From positions 496,001 to 560,000 of the forward strand of contig NZ_JAJQXW010000001.1 in the NCBI RefSeq assembly GCF_021246445.1: 64,000 bases of DNA, read 5' to 3'. Of the stretch, positions 53,501 to 61,201 are shown one piece after another. Source of the stretch: Rhabdothermincola salaria. Lineage in GTDB: Bacteria > Actinomycetota > Acidimicrobiia > Acidimicrobiales > Acidimicrobilacustridaceae. The notes under the pieces are model-generated. The model searched no databases. It saw nothing but the letters and a program-made list of their open reading frames with translations, and was not told where the DNA came from. Position 1 is the stretch's first letter, and the number at the start of each line of letters is the position of its first letter. A program made the translations under genes and the position numbers.

Positions 53501-53833
53501 GCTCGCCTGGCCGCGGCCGACGTGGTGGTGCACGCGTCGGTGCTGCCCGAGCCGTTCGGGCAGGTGGTCATCGAGGCCATGGCCGCGGGGCGGGCGGTGG
53601 TGGCCGCCGACGCCGGCGGACCGGCCGAGGTGGTCACCGACGGCGTGGACGGGCTGTTGGTGGCCCCCGACGACGTAGATGCCCTGGCCGCCGCCCTCGC
53701 CCGGCTGGCCGCCGATGCGGACCTGCGGGCCCGGCTCGGCCGCGAGGCGGCGCGCACCGCGGCGGTGTTCACCCCGGCCGCGGTGGCCGAGCGCCTGCTG
53801 GGCGTCTACGAGTCCCTGCCCACCCGGCGGTAG
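50525..53833 (+). CDS. Three-module glycosyltransferase fusion (GT2 + GT4-like + GT4)
   Basis: This 1102-residue protein has three complete transferase modules. The GT2 rhamnosyltransferase-like part is residues 1-~280 (DVVVVSHRS, VVVDNASPD, LFLNPDAVVDADM, GGFDTRFWLYGEEAELC). A TuaH-like GT-B part spans ~317-690 (VVCSLEPWDEVWRRNQ, ALYDVTDDWSEAG, VIPNGADVS). A GT4 part spans ~704-1102 (RVALVTHCAQLGGAELALE, MVGRLAPWKGQHV, PEPFGQVVIEAMAAG). It could add three sugars in series. The start overlaps the previous stop as GTGA, and the 3' end overlaps the convergent GT gene by 28 bp. Confidence 0.92.
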   Translation: MTGPAAPALALDVVVVSHRSADHLAACLAGLPPEAHVVVVDNASPDASVAVAEAAGAEVVAGAVNAGFAAGANRGAALGTGEAVLFLNPDAVVDADMVRALVQRLVDEPDLAVVSPRLRHPDGSQQRVWWPFPSPASAWSEAIGRHRWPAGRRGPSGPRGGADDGVGGAAGRGFVIGACFLVRRSVFDALGGFDTRFWLYGEEAELCRRAVDAGWRVAVADDLEAAHVGGASAAPLDPEVFDHFERGGEHFVAVHAGKAALVSYRLGQLLGAGVRAVVPGSPVRRTLHRLRSRRLVAQLVRRPTSVALDSPATRAPGRGLVVCSLEPWDEVWRRNQFLVDTLLRRDPDLRVLFVEPPFDWVHERRRGAGRRRRRGLRPVPGEGRVVRVEPGKGWPRHLGPLRLGTLADRSLRRQVREAADELGLVAPRLWVNDAHYAHLATRTGWPALYDVTDDWSEAGRGDPAAARAAARVRADEAKLLAECEAVVVCSEALAGPRRAVRPDVEVIPNGADVSRLTTPQPRPEAMPPAPTAVYVGTLHEDRLDVDLVEGLAAARPDMAVVLVGPDALAPAAQARLATHPNVHLVGARPQGEVAGWLQHADVVVVPHVVSAFTESLDPIKAYEVLAVGRPTVATPVAGFRDLGDPVRTVSAERFVATVAELVDARPVASRPRPVPTWDERGEAFAAVLDRLGRAGGPGRHRDRPLRVALVTHCAQLGGAELALERMVPAVRARGVEVVVVLGEHGPLAHRLRTAGATVLVRPLDPRLGATRRDEVVGWSALSRAAQAAREVVRLRRLLVEVGADVVHTNSLKAHLYGGLAGRLAGAPVVWHVRDRIAADYLPRPAVVALRALARRLPSAVVANSEATRATLGAEAARATVVHDALPAELVGAPPGPAASPGGEGPGRWGAKTSTEAPGPLEVVMVGRLAPWKGQHVVVDAVARAFSPGMVRLHLVGAALFGEDDYEAQLRAQVRRLGIDDDVVFTGFVDDVPARLAAADVVVHASVLPEPFGQVVIEAMAAGRAVVAADAGGPAEVVTDGVDGLLVAPDDVDALAAALARLAADADLRARLGREAARTAAVFTPAAVAERLLGVYESLPTRR

Positions 53834-54837
53834 ACGGCGTCGAGGGCGTCGACGTGGCCCTCGATGGTGAAGGCCTCGGCCCACCGCTGGTGCAGGGCGT
53901 CGCCCACGCTCGCCTGCCGTCCCTCGTCGTCGGCCAGGGCCCGCAGCTCGGTGGCCGCCTCGGACGCCGACCCCGGGGTGAACAGCCCGCCGACCCCGGC
54001 CGAGCCGACGGTCTCGAGGTGGGCGCCGCCGGCGGCGGCCACCACTGGGGTGCCCGCGGCCATGGCCTCCACCACGGTGAGGCCGAAGGGTTCGGCGGGG
54101 GCGGGGGCCACCACGATGGACGCCTCGGCCAGGCGGCGGGGCACGTCGCCGACGAACCCGGCGAAGCGCACCGAGCCCTCGACGCCCCCCGAGCGGGCCA
54201 GGGCCTCGAGGCGGGGGCGCTCGGCGCCGTCGCCCACCACGTCGAGGTGCCAGCCCTGCTCGGCCAGGCCGGAGGCGGCCCAGGCCCGCAGGGCGGTGGC
54301 GGTGTCCTTCTCGGCCTCCAGACGTTGGGCGACGAGCACCACCGGCCGGCGGGGGCGCGGCGGCTGGGTCCACGGCACCCCGTTGGGCACCACGTGCACG
54401 CGGGGGTCGCCGAGGTCGAGCCCGGCGCGCTCGGCCACGAAGGCGCTGATGGCCACCTGGGCGGCGAGGAACCGGGGGAGGAGGCGGTAGAGGCGGGCCC
54501 GGCGGCGGCCGGCGCCGCGCTCCTGGGCGAAGTGCACGGTGGCGACGACGGGGGCGTGGTGGCGGGGCCGGGAGGCGACGGCGGCCACCTCGGCGGCGGT
54601 CATGTGGGCGTGCACCACGTCGGGTCGCTGCGAACCCAGCGCCCGGGCGGCGGCCGCCGTTGTCGAGGCGGGGGCCCACTCGGCACCGGCGCCGTCCAGC
54701 GCGGCGGTCATGGGCAAGTGGGCCCCGCCCAGCACGGTGACCTGGTGGCCGAGCTCGGCCTGGCGGGCGGCCACGTAGGTGACGTAGCGCTCGACGCCGG
54801 CGAAGGCGTCGGTGCACACCACGTGCACGACCCTCAT
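53806..54837 (-). CDS. Glycosyltransferase family 4
   Basis: This 343-residue GT4 enzyme starts at the ATG at 54837 (MRVVHVVCTDAFAGVERYV). Donor-domain motifs are VVLVAQRLEAEKDTATALR, GDGAERPRLEALAR and PAEPFGLTVVEAMAAGTPVV. It is the only minus-strand gene inside the plus-strand glycan block, and its last 28 bases overlap the end of the three-module transferase. The sugar is unknown. Confidence 0.9.
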   Translation of the reverse strand: MRVVHVVCTDAFAGVERYVTYVAARQAELGHQVTVLGGAHLPMTAALDGAGAEWAPASTTAAAARALGSQRPDVVHAHMTAAEVAAVASRPRHHAPVVATVHFAQERGAGRRRARLYRLLPRFLAAQVAISAFVAERAGLDLGDPRVHVVPNGVPWTQPPRPRRPVVLVAQRLEAEKDTATALRAWAASGLAEQGWHLDVVGDGAERPRLEALARSGGVEGSVRFAGFVGDVPRRLAEASIVVAPAPAEPFGLTVVEAMAAGTPVVAAAGGAHLETVGSAGVGGLFTPGSASEAATELRALADDEGRQASVGDALHQRWAEAFTIEGHVDALDAVYRRVGRDS

Positions 54838-54954
54838 GGCCACGATCCGCCCCGAGGGGAGGCGGGGGTCCGCGGGGCTCGACGCACGGGCCGCATGGTA
54901 CGACGGCTCCAAGACCGTCCCGGGCGCTCGGCGGCGTCGCCTATCGTCCGGGCG

Positions 54955-55935
54955 ATGGCCGCCGCCTTTCGTCGAGTCCTGCCCGCGGGGCTCAAGGGCC
55001 GGGTGCGCGAGGCCATCCGGCGCACCGAACGGGGCCGGCGCCTCACCGACGACATCGTCACGCCGACGCCCGAGAAGGCGGCGGGCACGCCCGGTGCGGT
55101 CCACGGTCCGGGCATCCCGATCCTGGCCCTGATGGCCACGTGGAACGAGGAGGAGATCGCCTACGCGTCGGTGCGCCACGCCCTCGCCCTCGGGGTGGAC
55201 GCGGTGTTCGTGCTCGACAACGCCAGCGACGACGCCACCCGCACCGAGGTGGAGGCCGCCGGCGCCACGGTGGTGATGACCTACGCCACCGAGCAGTTCG
55301 ACGAGGCCTTCAAGTACGAGCTGGTCAACCGGCAGATCCCCCGCCTCACCGCCGAGCGGGGCCTCGACCGGGCCTGGTGGCTGATGCTCGACGCCGACGA
55401 GTTCCTGGACGTCCCGGGTGGCTCGCTGCCCGGCTTCCTGGCCGGCGTGGAGGCCGAGGCGAGGGTGGTGGGGGCCCGGGTGTTCGACCACTACCCCTCC
55501 GCCCCCGACGGCTACGTGGCTCGCACGAACCCGTTGGCCCAGCAACCGCTGTGCCGGGAGGTGGGCTACGACGCCTGCCGGGCCGGGCACCACAAGCACC
55601 CGCTGTTCCTGGTCGACGCCGACGCCCCGCCGATCTCGGTGTCGCCGGGGTTCCACACCCTGCGGGCCCGGGGGCGACTGCGCGAGAGCGCCCGCAGCGT
55701 GGTGCTGCACCACCACCCGCTGCGCGACGCCCAGGTGGCTCGGCGCCGCCTCGCCGCCCTGGCGGCCCGTGGCACCACCGCCGACAGCCGCCACCGCCTG
55801 CAGGCCGACGGCCACATGCGGGCCCGTCTGGCCTCCCTCGACGCCGTGTACGCCGGCGACTTCGACGCGGTGATCGACCACCGCACCGGGGGGCGGGGCA
55901 TCCGGGTGCATCCGTGGCCGGAGGTGGCGCCGTGA
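54955..55935 (+). CDS. Glycosyltransferase family 2-like protein
   Basis: This 326-residue protein belongs to the glyco_tranf_2_4 type: ILALMATWNEEEIAYASVRH, VFVLDNASDDATRTEVEAAG and WWLMLDADEFLDV (the DxD-type metal site) are clear. The C-terminal part has His-rich segments (AGHHKHPLFLVD, VVLHHHPLRDAQV). It is soluble and probably acts on the cytoplasmic face. The next gene starts inside its stop codon (GTGA). Confidence 0.87.
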   Translation: MAAAFRRVLPAGLKGRVREAIRRTERGRRLTDDIVTPTPEKAAGTPGAVHGPGIPILALMATWNEEEIAYASVRHALALGVDAVFVLDNASDDATRTEVEAAGATVVMTYATEQFDEAFKYELVNRQIPRLTAERGLDRAWWLMLDADEFLDVPGGSLPGFLAGVEAEARVVGARVFDHYPSAPDGYVARTNPLAQQPLCREVGYDACRAGHHKHPLFLVDADAPPISVSPGFHTLRARGRLRESARSVVLHHHPLRDAQVARRRLAALAARGTTADSRHRLQADGHMRARLASLDAVYAGDFDAVIDHRTGGRGIRVHPWPEVAP

Positions 55936-57116
55936 CCTGGTGGCACCTCACCATGCCGTTCTCCACCGACGGCAGCGCGGTGAACAACGTGATCCGCGAG
56001 GTCACCCGGGCGGCGGCGGCAGACGGCATCGATTCGGTGGTGGTGGGCTCGCACAACCGCACCTACGAGTTCCCCCACGCCCGGGTGGAGACGGTCGACC
56101 ACGCCGCCCACCTCGACCACGAGTACCTGACCCGCCCGCAGATGCTGGCCGACGCCGCCCTGGGCCGGGTGGGCCGGGCCCGGCCGTGGGCGGGGCGCCT
56201 CTACCGGCCGGCGGCCGAGCAGCTGGGCTCGGTCGACGGGCCGGTGTTCGTGCACGAGGGGTTCTACGGGGCGGTGGCCCCGTCGCTGGTGCGCGCCACC
56301 GGCTACGACGGCGGGTTGTTCGTGTACCTGCACGCCCAGGTGTCCAAGACGTACTCGCGGCGCGAGCTGCGGCGCCTGCTCGACCCGGTCGATGCCGTGG
56401 TGTGCGTGTCGGGCGCCATGCGCGACGTGCTCGCCGACCGTCTCGGCGGGGGCCGGTGGGCCGACCGGCTGGCGGTGGTCAACAACGCGGTGGACGTGGA
56501 CCGGTTCACCCCGGCAGTCGCGCAGCCCCACGCCGACGGGTCGGGGCCGCCGGTGGTGCTGTTCGTCGGGGCCATGATCCCCGCCAAGGGCCCCGACGTG
56601 CTCCTCGACGCCCTGGTGCTGCTGGCCGAGCGGGGGGTGGAGGTGCAGGCCCGTTTCGTGGGCAGCTCCACCCATGCCCCCGGGCTGCCGCTGAGCCGGT
56701 TCGAGCGCCGGCTGCGGCGCCGAGCCGAACGCCTGGGCGACCGGGTGACGTTGGTGCCCTACGTGCCCAACGCCGAGGTGCCCGAGCTGTACCGGGCCGC
56801 CGACGTGTTGGTGGTGCCCAGCCAGTTCGCCGACCCGTGCCCGTTGGTGGTGCTGGAGGGGATGGCCTCCGGCCTGGCCGTGGTGGCCACCCCGCGCGGT
56901 GGCGCCCCCGAGATCGGCGCCGACGCAGTGGACTACGCCGACGGGGCCGAGGGCCTGGCCGCGGTGCTGGCCGTGCTGGCCACCGACCCGGAGCGCCGGC
57001 GGGCCCAGGGTGAGCGCGGTCGCCGCCAGGCCGAGGCCTCGACGTGGGCTCACCGTCTCGAGCGGCTGCGCGCCGTGGTCGACGCGACGGCGGCGGGCGC
57101 GGGGTCGGCATCGTGA
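55932..57116 (+). CDS. Glycosyltransferase family 4
   Basis: This 394-residue GT-B enzyme starts at the GTG at 55932. Its donor domain has VVLFVGAMIPAKGPDVLLDA, YVPNAEVPELYRAADVLVVP and PLVVLEGMASGLAVVATPRG. The acceptor half contains VNNVIREVTRAAAADG and QVSKTYSRRELRRLL. It sits in a chain of GTGA-overlapping genes between the GT2-like and sulfotransferase genes. Donor and acceptor are unknown. Confidence 0.9.
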   Translation: MTWWHLTMPFSTDGSAVNNVIREVTRAAAADGIDSVVVGSHNRTYEFPHARVETVDHAAHLDHEYLTRPQMLADAALGRVGRARPWAGRLYRPAAEQLGSVDGPVFVHEGFYGAVAPSLVRATGYDGGLFVYLHAQVSKTYSRRELRRLLDPVDAVVCVSGAMRDVLADRLGGGRWADRLAVVNNAVDVDRFTPAVAQPHADGSGPPVVLFVGAMIPAKGPDVLLDALVLLAERGVEVQARFVGSSTHAPGLPLSRFERRLRRRAERLGDRVTLVPYVPNAEVPELYRAADVLVVPSQFADPCPLVVLEGMASGLAVVATPRGGAPEIGADAVDYADGAEGLAAVLAVLATDPERRRAQGERGRRQAEASTWAHRLERLRAVVDATAAGAGSAS

Positions 57117-58027
57117 GCCCCGAGCCGACCGAGCCGACCGAGCCGACCGACGCCACCGCAGCGGCCGGAGCCCGGCCCGCGGTCGACCCCGGGGGCGAGC
57201 GGCTGCGCCCGCTGCGCCCGGACTGGCTGATCATCGGCGCCCAGAAGTGCGGGACGACGTCGCTGGCGGTCGCCCTGGGCCGGCACCCCGACATCTTCGT
57301 GCCGGCGGGCAAGGAGGCCCACCACTTCGGCACGGTGCACGACGCCGGGGTGGGCGGTGAGGACTACGCCGGGTTCTTCGCCGGATGGCAGGGCGAGCGC
57401 CTGATCGGTGAAGCCACCCCCGAGTACCTGTACCTGCCGTCGGCGCCCCGCCAGATCCTCGGCTATCTGCCGGAGGTGAGGCTGGTGGCCATGCTGCGCG
57501 ACCCGGTGGACCGGGCCTGGTCGGCGTACTGGCACGGGGTGCGCACCGGCGTGATCCGAGGCAGCTTCGAGCAGGCCCTCGACGACGAGGCGCGGGTGCT
57601 CGGCCGGGGTCGCTACAGCTTCACGTCGCTGGTCGACCGGGGCCGCTACGTCACCCAGCTGCGGCGTTACGAGGCGGCGGGCCTGGACCGGGCGGCGCTG
57701 CACGTGGTGATCTTCGAGGAGCTCGTGGCCGACCCGGTGGCCGGGGTGGAGGCGGTGCAGCGCTTCCTCGGGGTCGAACCGCTGGCGCTGGGCCTGGAGC
57801 TGCGCAACCCGGCGCGCCTCAATCGCCTGCCGGCGGTGCTGCGGGGCCCGGTCTGGCGCCGGCGGGGCACCCGGTGGGGGCGCCATGTCTACGGTCGCAG
57901 CCTGGTGCCCTTCACCCCGCCGCCGATGGCGCCGGCCACCCGGGCCTGCCTGGTCGAGGCGTTCGCCCCGTACAACGAGGCCCTGGCCACCTGGCTCGGC
58001 CGCGATCTGCCCTGGAGCACACCGTGA
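57113..58027 (+). CDS. PAPS-dependent sulfotransferase
   Basis: This 304-residue protein starts at the GTG at 57113. The 5'-phosphosulfate-binding loop is IIGAQKCGTTSL (residues ~40-51), and the 3'-phosphate-binding region is MLRDPVDRAWSAYWHG. FEELVADP and the final RNPARLNRLP are typical of bacterial carbohydrate sulfotransferases. It should transfer sulfate from PAPS to a sugar hydroxyl, making a sulfated surface glycan or glycolipid. The N-terminus has an E-P-T repeat (PEPTEPTEPT). Both ends overlap glycosyltransferase genes. Confidence 0.92.
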   Translation: MSPEPTEPTEPTDATAAAGARPAVDPGGERLRPLRPDWLIIGAQKCGTTSLAVALGRHPDIFVPAGKEAHHFGTVHDAGVGGEDYAGFFAGWQGERLIGEATPEYLYLPSAPRQILGYLPEVRLVAMLRDPVDRAWSAYWHGVRTGVIRGSFEQALDDEARVLGRGRYSFTSLVDRGRYVTQLRRYEAAGLDRAALHVVIFEELVADPVAGVEAVQRFLGVEPLALGLELRNPARLNRLPAVLRGPVWRRRGTRWGRHVYGRSLVPFTPPPMAPATRACLVEAFAPYNEALATWLGRDLPWSTP

Positions 58028-59067
58028 GTGCCGGCGCCGGCGCCCGCCCGACGGTGTCGGTGGTGATCCCCACCGCGGGCGAGCATCGCCGCTACCGCTT
58101 GCAGCTGGCCCTGTTGTCGTTGCAACGGCAACTGTTGCCGGACGATCACCTCGAGGTGGTGGTGGTGCTCGACGGCGAGGACCCGGGCGACTACGTGGTG
58201 GTGGCCGACGTGGGCCTCGACGTGACCTTGCTGGCCCAGCCCCAGGCGGGACCGGCCACGGCGCGCAACACGGGGTGGCGGGCGACGTCGGGTGACGTGG
58301 TGGCCTTCCTCGACGACGACGTGGCGGTCATGCCGGGGTGGCTCGACGACCTGCGTACGTTCTTCGCCGAGCACCCCGGGGTGGCCGCCGTCGGCGGCAC
58401 CATCGAGCCGCTGCACCCCCGCAACGTGGTGAGTCGGATGATGACCGACTTCGGCCACCTCGACCACCGCCGCGGGCCCCACGGCAAGCGCCTGCTCACC
58501 GCCAACGCTGCTGTCCGGCGCCCGGCCCTCGAGGCCGTGGGCGGGTTCGACGAGTCGTTCCCGCTGGCGGCCGGGGAGGACATGGACCTCTCCGACCGGC
58601 TGGGTCGGGCCGGCTTGGTGGTGACCACGACCGAGGGGGCGACCGTGCTGCACGGGCACCCCCGCCGCCCCCGCTCGATGGTGGCCACCGCCCGCCGCTA
58701 CCGGGCCGGAGGGATTCGACCGGATCTCGACGAGCAGGGGAGCGCGCCCTCGCGGACGCCGTCGGGACCGTCGGTGGTGCCCGGACCGGCAACCGCCCGT
58801 CCGGGGGCCTCGAAGCGCGCCGTGACGGCGGCGCGGCGGGTGGTGGCCGACCGGGTGCACCGTCCGGGTCGTCACCCGGCGGTGGTCGACGTGGTGGACC
58901 TGGTGGTGTTCGGTCTGCCTCAGCTGCGCCACCTGCCTGACCTGGTGGCGCAGGCGCGGGCCGGCCGCACCCGTCCCGGGCCGCTCACCGCGCTGGTGGA
59001 GGCGCTGTTGGAGCTGCGGTGGCGGGTGGAGTTCACCCGCCCGGCGGTCAGGATCGAGCGAACGTGA
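58024..59067 (+). CDS. Glycosyltransferase family 2
   Basis: This 347-residue GT-A enzyme starts at the GTG at 58024. VSVVIPTAGEHRRY, GPATARNTGWRATSGDVVAF and FLDDDVAVMPGWLDDL give the nucleotide-sugar and DxD metal sites; GGFDESFPLAAGEDMDLSDR is the acceptor-side ED motif. The C-terminal ~100 residues are basic and may associate with the membrane. It is the last gene of the plus-strand block and converges on the minus-strand export genes. Confidence 0.9.
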   Translation: MSAGAGARPTVSVVIPTAGEHRRYRLQLALLSLQRQLLPDDHLEVVVVLDGEDPGDYVVVADVGLDVTLLAQPQAGPATARNTGWRATSGDVVAFLDDDVAVMPGWLDDLRTFFAEHPGVAAVGGTIEPLHPRNVVSRMMTDFGHLDHRRGPHGKRLLTANAAVRRPALEAVGGFDESFPLAAGEDMDLSDRLGRAGLVVTTTEGATVLHGHPRRPRSMVATARRYRAGGIRPDLDEQGSAPSRTPSGPSVVPGPATARPGASKRAVTAARRVVADRVHRPGRHPAVVDVVDLVVFGLPQLRHLPDLVAQARAGRTRPGPLTALVEALLELRWRVEFTRPAVRIERT

Positions 59068-59147
59068 CGAGCGGCGTGTGGTCGCCGTCGTCGGCCTCCC
59101 GGAGTGCGCCGGGAACGTCGGACGACGGGCTCTTGGCCCGCGGTGGC

Positions 59148-60122
59148 TCAGCGGCGGGTGAGGCGACGGAGGCGCTCGGCGGGCGGTGAGGTGGCGGTCA
59201 CCTCGGTGGCCACGCCGGCCAGGTAGGCGACGTGGCGCACGGCGGGGCGGGGGTCGTCGCCGCGCACCAGGTGCACGCCGGCGGCGGCCGCGGTGCGGCA
59301 CGCGGCCCGCAGGGCGGCGGCGAGGCGGATGTCGTCGGCCACGAGCCCGGGGTGGCGGCGGGCGAAGCCGACGAGGCCGCGCCCGTGGAGGAAGGTCTTG
59401 GCCAGCAGGCCGCCGACGGTGGGGGTGAGGCGGTAGTCCACGCGGGCGTCGTCGACCCACACGAAGGCCACGCCGGCCTCGTGGGCACAGCCCTGCAGGT
59501 CGACCTCCTCGAAGCCGACGGCGTGGATGTCTTCGCGGAAGCCGCCGAGGCGCCCCCACAGGGCGCGGGGCAGGGCCAGATTGGCGCCCCAGCCGTACAC
59601 GAAGCCGTTCGCTCCCTCGGCGGGGGCGGGCAGGGCGAACTGCCAGCGACGGGAGCGGGGGCCGCTGAGGGCGGTGGGGTCGAGGGGGCCGGCGGCGATG
59701 CGGTCGGGGCCGTGGCGCAGGGTGCGCCAGTGGGCGTCGAGCCACCCGGGGGTGACGGCGTCGTCGGCGTCGCAGTAGGCGAGGATGCGGCCTCGGGCGG
59801 CGGCGGCGCCGGCGTTGCGGGCCCGGTTGGAGCCGGGCACCGGGCCGGCGTCGACCACCCGCACCGGCACCCGGTGGCCGAGGGGGTGGGCGGCCACCAC
59901 CGCGACGGTGGCGTCGGTGGAGCCGTTGTCGGCCACCACCACCTCCCAGCGGCACCGGGTGGTCTGGGCGGCGAGGGCGTCGAGCTGGGTGGCGATGGTG
60001 GCGGCACCGTCGCGCACGGGGATCACGACGGTCACGTCGACGGTGTCGCGGGCCGTGTCACTGGCTGTGTCCCGGGCCGTGTCGCCGTCCGGCCCGGGGT
60101 CGGGTGCCTGCCCTGCGGTCAC
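59148..60122 (-). CDS. Glycosyltransferase family 2
   Basis: This 324-residue GT-A enzyme starts at the GTG at 60122, which overlaps the preceding stop. VTVVIPVRDGAATIATQLDA, VVVADNGSTDATVAVVA, ILAYCDADDAVTPGWLDA (DxD) and GGFREDIHAVGFEEVDLQ are the family motifs. Its N-terminus has a D-T-A-R-D-T repeat before the first strand. It is the last gene of the minus-strand block. Confidence 0.9.
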   Translation of the reverse strand: MTAGQAPDPGPDGDTARDTASDTARDTVDVTVVIPVRDGAATIATQLDALAAQTTRCRWEVVVADNGSTDATVAVVAAHPLGHRVPVRVVDAGPVPGSNRARNAGAAAARGRILAYCDADDAVTPGWLDAHWRTLRHGPDRIAAGPLDPTALSGPRSRRWQFALPAPAEGANGFVYGWGANLALPRALWGRLGGFREDIHAVGFEEVDLQGCAHEAGVAFVWVDDARVDYRLTPTVGGLLAKTFLHGRGLVGFARRHPGLVADDIRLAAALRAACRTAAAAGVHLVRGDDPRPAVRHVAYLAGVATEVTATSPPAERLRRLTRR

Positions 60123-61201
60123 GATCCCAGCGCGGCGCGCAGCTCGTCGAGGTAGCCGTGCCCGTGGCGCTGGTCGGGTTCGAGGTGGTTGCCCTCGGCC
60201 CATTCGTTCCAGGACTTCACGAACAGCAGGCGCTGCTCGGCGGGGAGCCCGGCGATGGCGTCGAGGTGGCCGAGGGCGGCGTCGACGTGGGTGCGGAACT
60301 TGGCCGGGGTGGAGCCGTGGGCGACCACGCCGCGGCGCCCGGAGCGGGGGGTGTTGTCCCAGTTGGGGTACACGCAGGGCAGCGCCGGGTGCTCGACGGT
60401 GGAGGCGGGGTGGGCGACGGGCTCGGTGGCGTAGGGGTAGATCTCGGGCAGGCCCAGCTTGCGCAGCACCCGCATGCGACGCCGGGCCCACGGCGACGTG
60501 TCGAGGGGGAGGCGCATGGCGCAGGTGGCATCGAAGCCGTCGGCGGCGGCGCGGCGGTAGGAGGGCCCGAGGCCGACGAGGTCGGCGACCTCGGCCACCA
60601 GGTAGAGGCCGCCGAGGTCGGCGTCGTGGGCCATGGCCTGCCAGCGCTCGACGAAGGCGGCGGCGTCGGGCAGGTGCTCGGGGCGGAACACGTAGAACAG
60701 CGGACGGCCGTCGACGCGCACGTAGCGGGGATCACGGAAGGCGTCGAGCAGGTGGTCGAAGTGGGCCCGCTCGTCGTCGGCGCCGGGGTAGGACTGCTCG
60801 ATGAGCACCCGTTCGGGGGCGCCGTGCCACACGCCGGACCAGCTCTGGTTGGCCCAGGCCAGGGCGAAGCCGAAGTCGGGTCGGCCGCTGGCCAGCACCT
60901 CGGTGAAGGGGCGCTCCAGGATGCGGCGGCCGCCGAACCAGTAGTGCCAGTAGACGAAGGCCTCGAGGCCGGCGGCGCGGGCCATCTCGGCCTGGGCGGC
61001 GCGGGTCTCGGGTACCCGCAGGTCGTAGAAGCCGAGGTCGGCGGGCAGGTGGGGTTGGTGGTGGCCGGGGTAGCGGGGGCGGGCCTTGGCCGTGTTGGTC
61101 CACTCGGTGAACCCGGCGCCCCACCACTCGTCGTTCTCGGGTACGGGGTGGTACTGGGGCAGGTAGAAGGCCAGGGCCCTCGCTGCCGGGGCGTCGCTCA
61201 C
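60119..61201 (-). CDS. WbsX-like (GH99-related) polysaccharide biosynthesis protein
   Basis: This 360-residue protein matches the WbsX/GH99-like family: AFYLPQYHPVPENDEWWGAG, FTEWTNTAKARP, WHYWFGGRRILERPF and LFVKSWNEWAEGNHLEPDQR. Such proteins sit in O-antigen and rhamnan loci and are related to endo-mannosidases. They are thought to process or transfer glycan chains, but no activity is established for most. It starts at the GTG at 61201 inside the wzt stop. Confidence 0.93.
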   Translation of the reverse strand: MSDAPAARALAFYLPQYHPVPENDEWWGAGFTEWTNTAKARPRYPGHHQPHLPADLGFYDLRVPETRAAQAEMARAAGLEAFVYWHYWFGGRRILERPFTEVLASGRPDFGFALAWANQSWSGVWHGAPERVLIEQSYPGADDERAHFDHLLDAFRDPRYVRVDGRPLFYVFRPEHLPDAAAFVERWQAMAHDADLGGLYLVAEVADLVGLGPSYRRAAADGFDATCAMRLPLDTSPWARRRMRVLRKLGLPEIYPYATEPVAHPASTVEHPALPCVYPNWDNTPRSGRRGVVAHGSTPAKFRTHVDAALGHLDAIAGLPAEQRLLFVKSWNEWAEGNHLEPDQRHGHGYLDELRAALGS

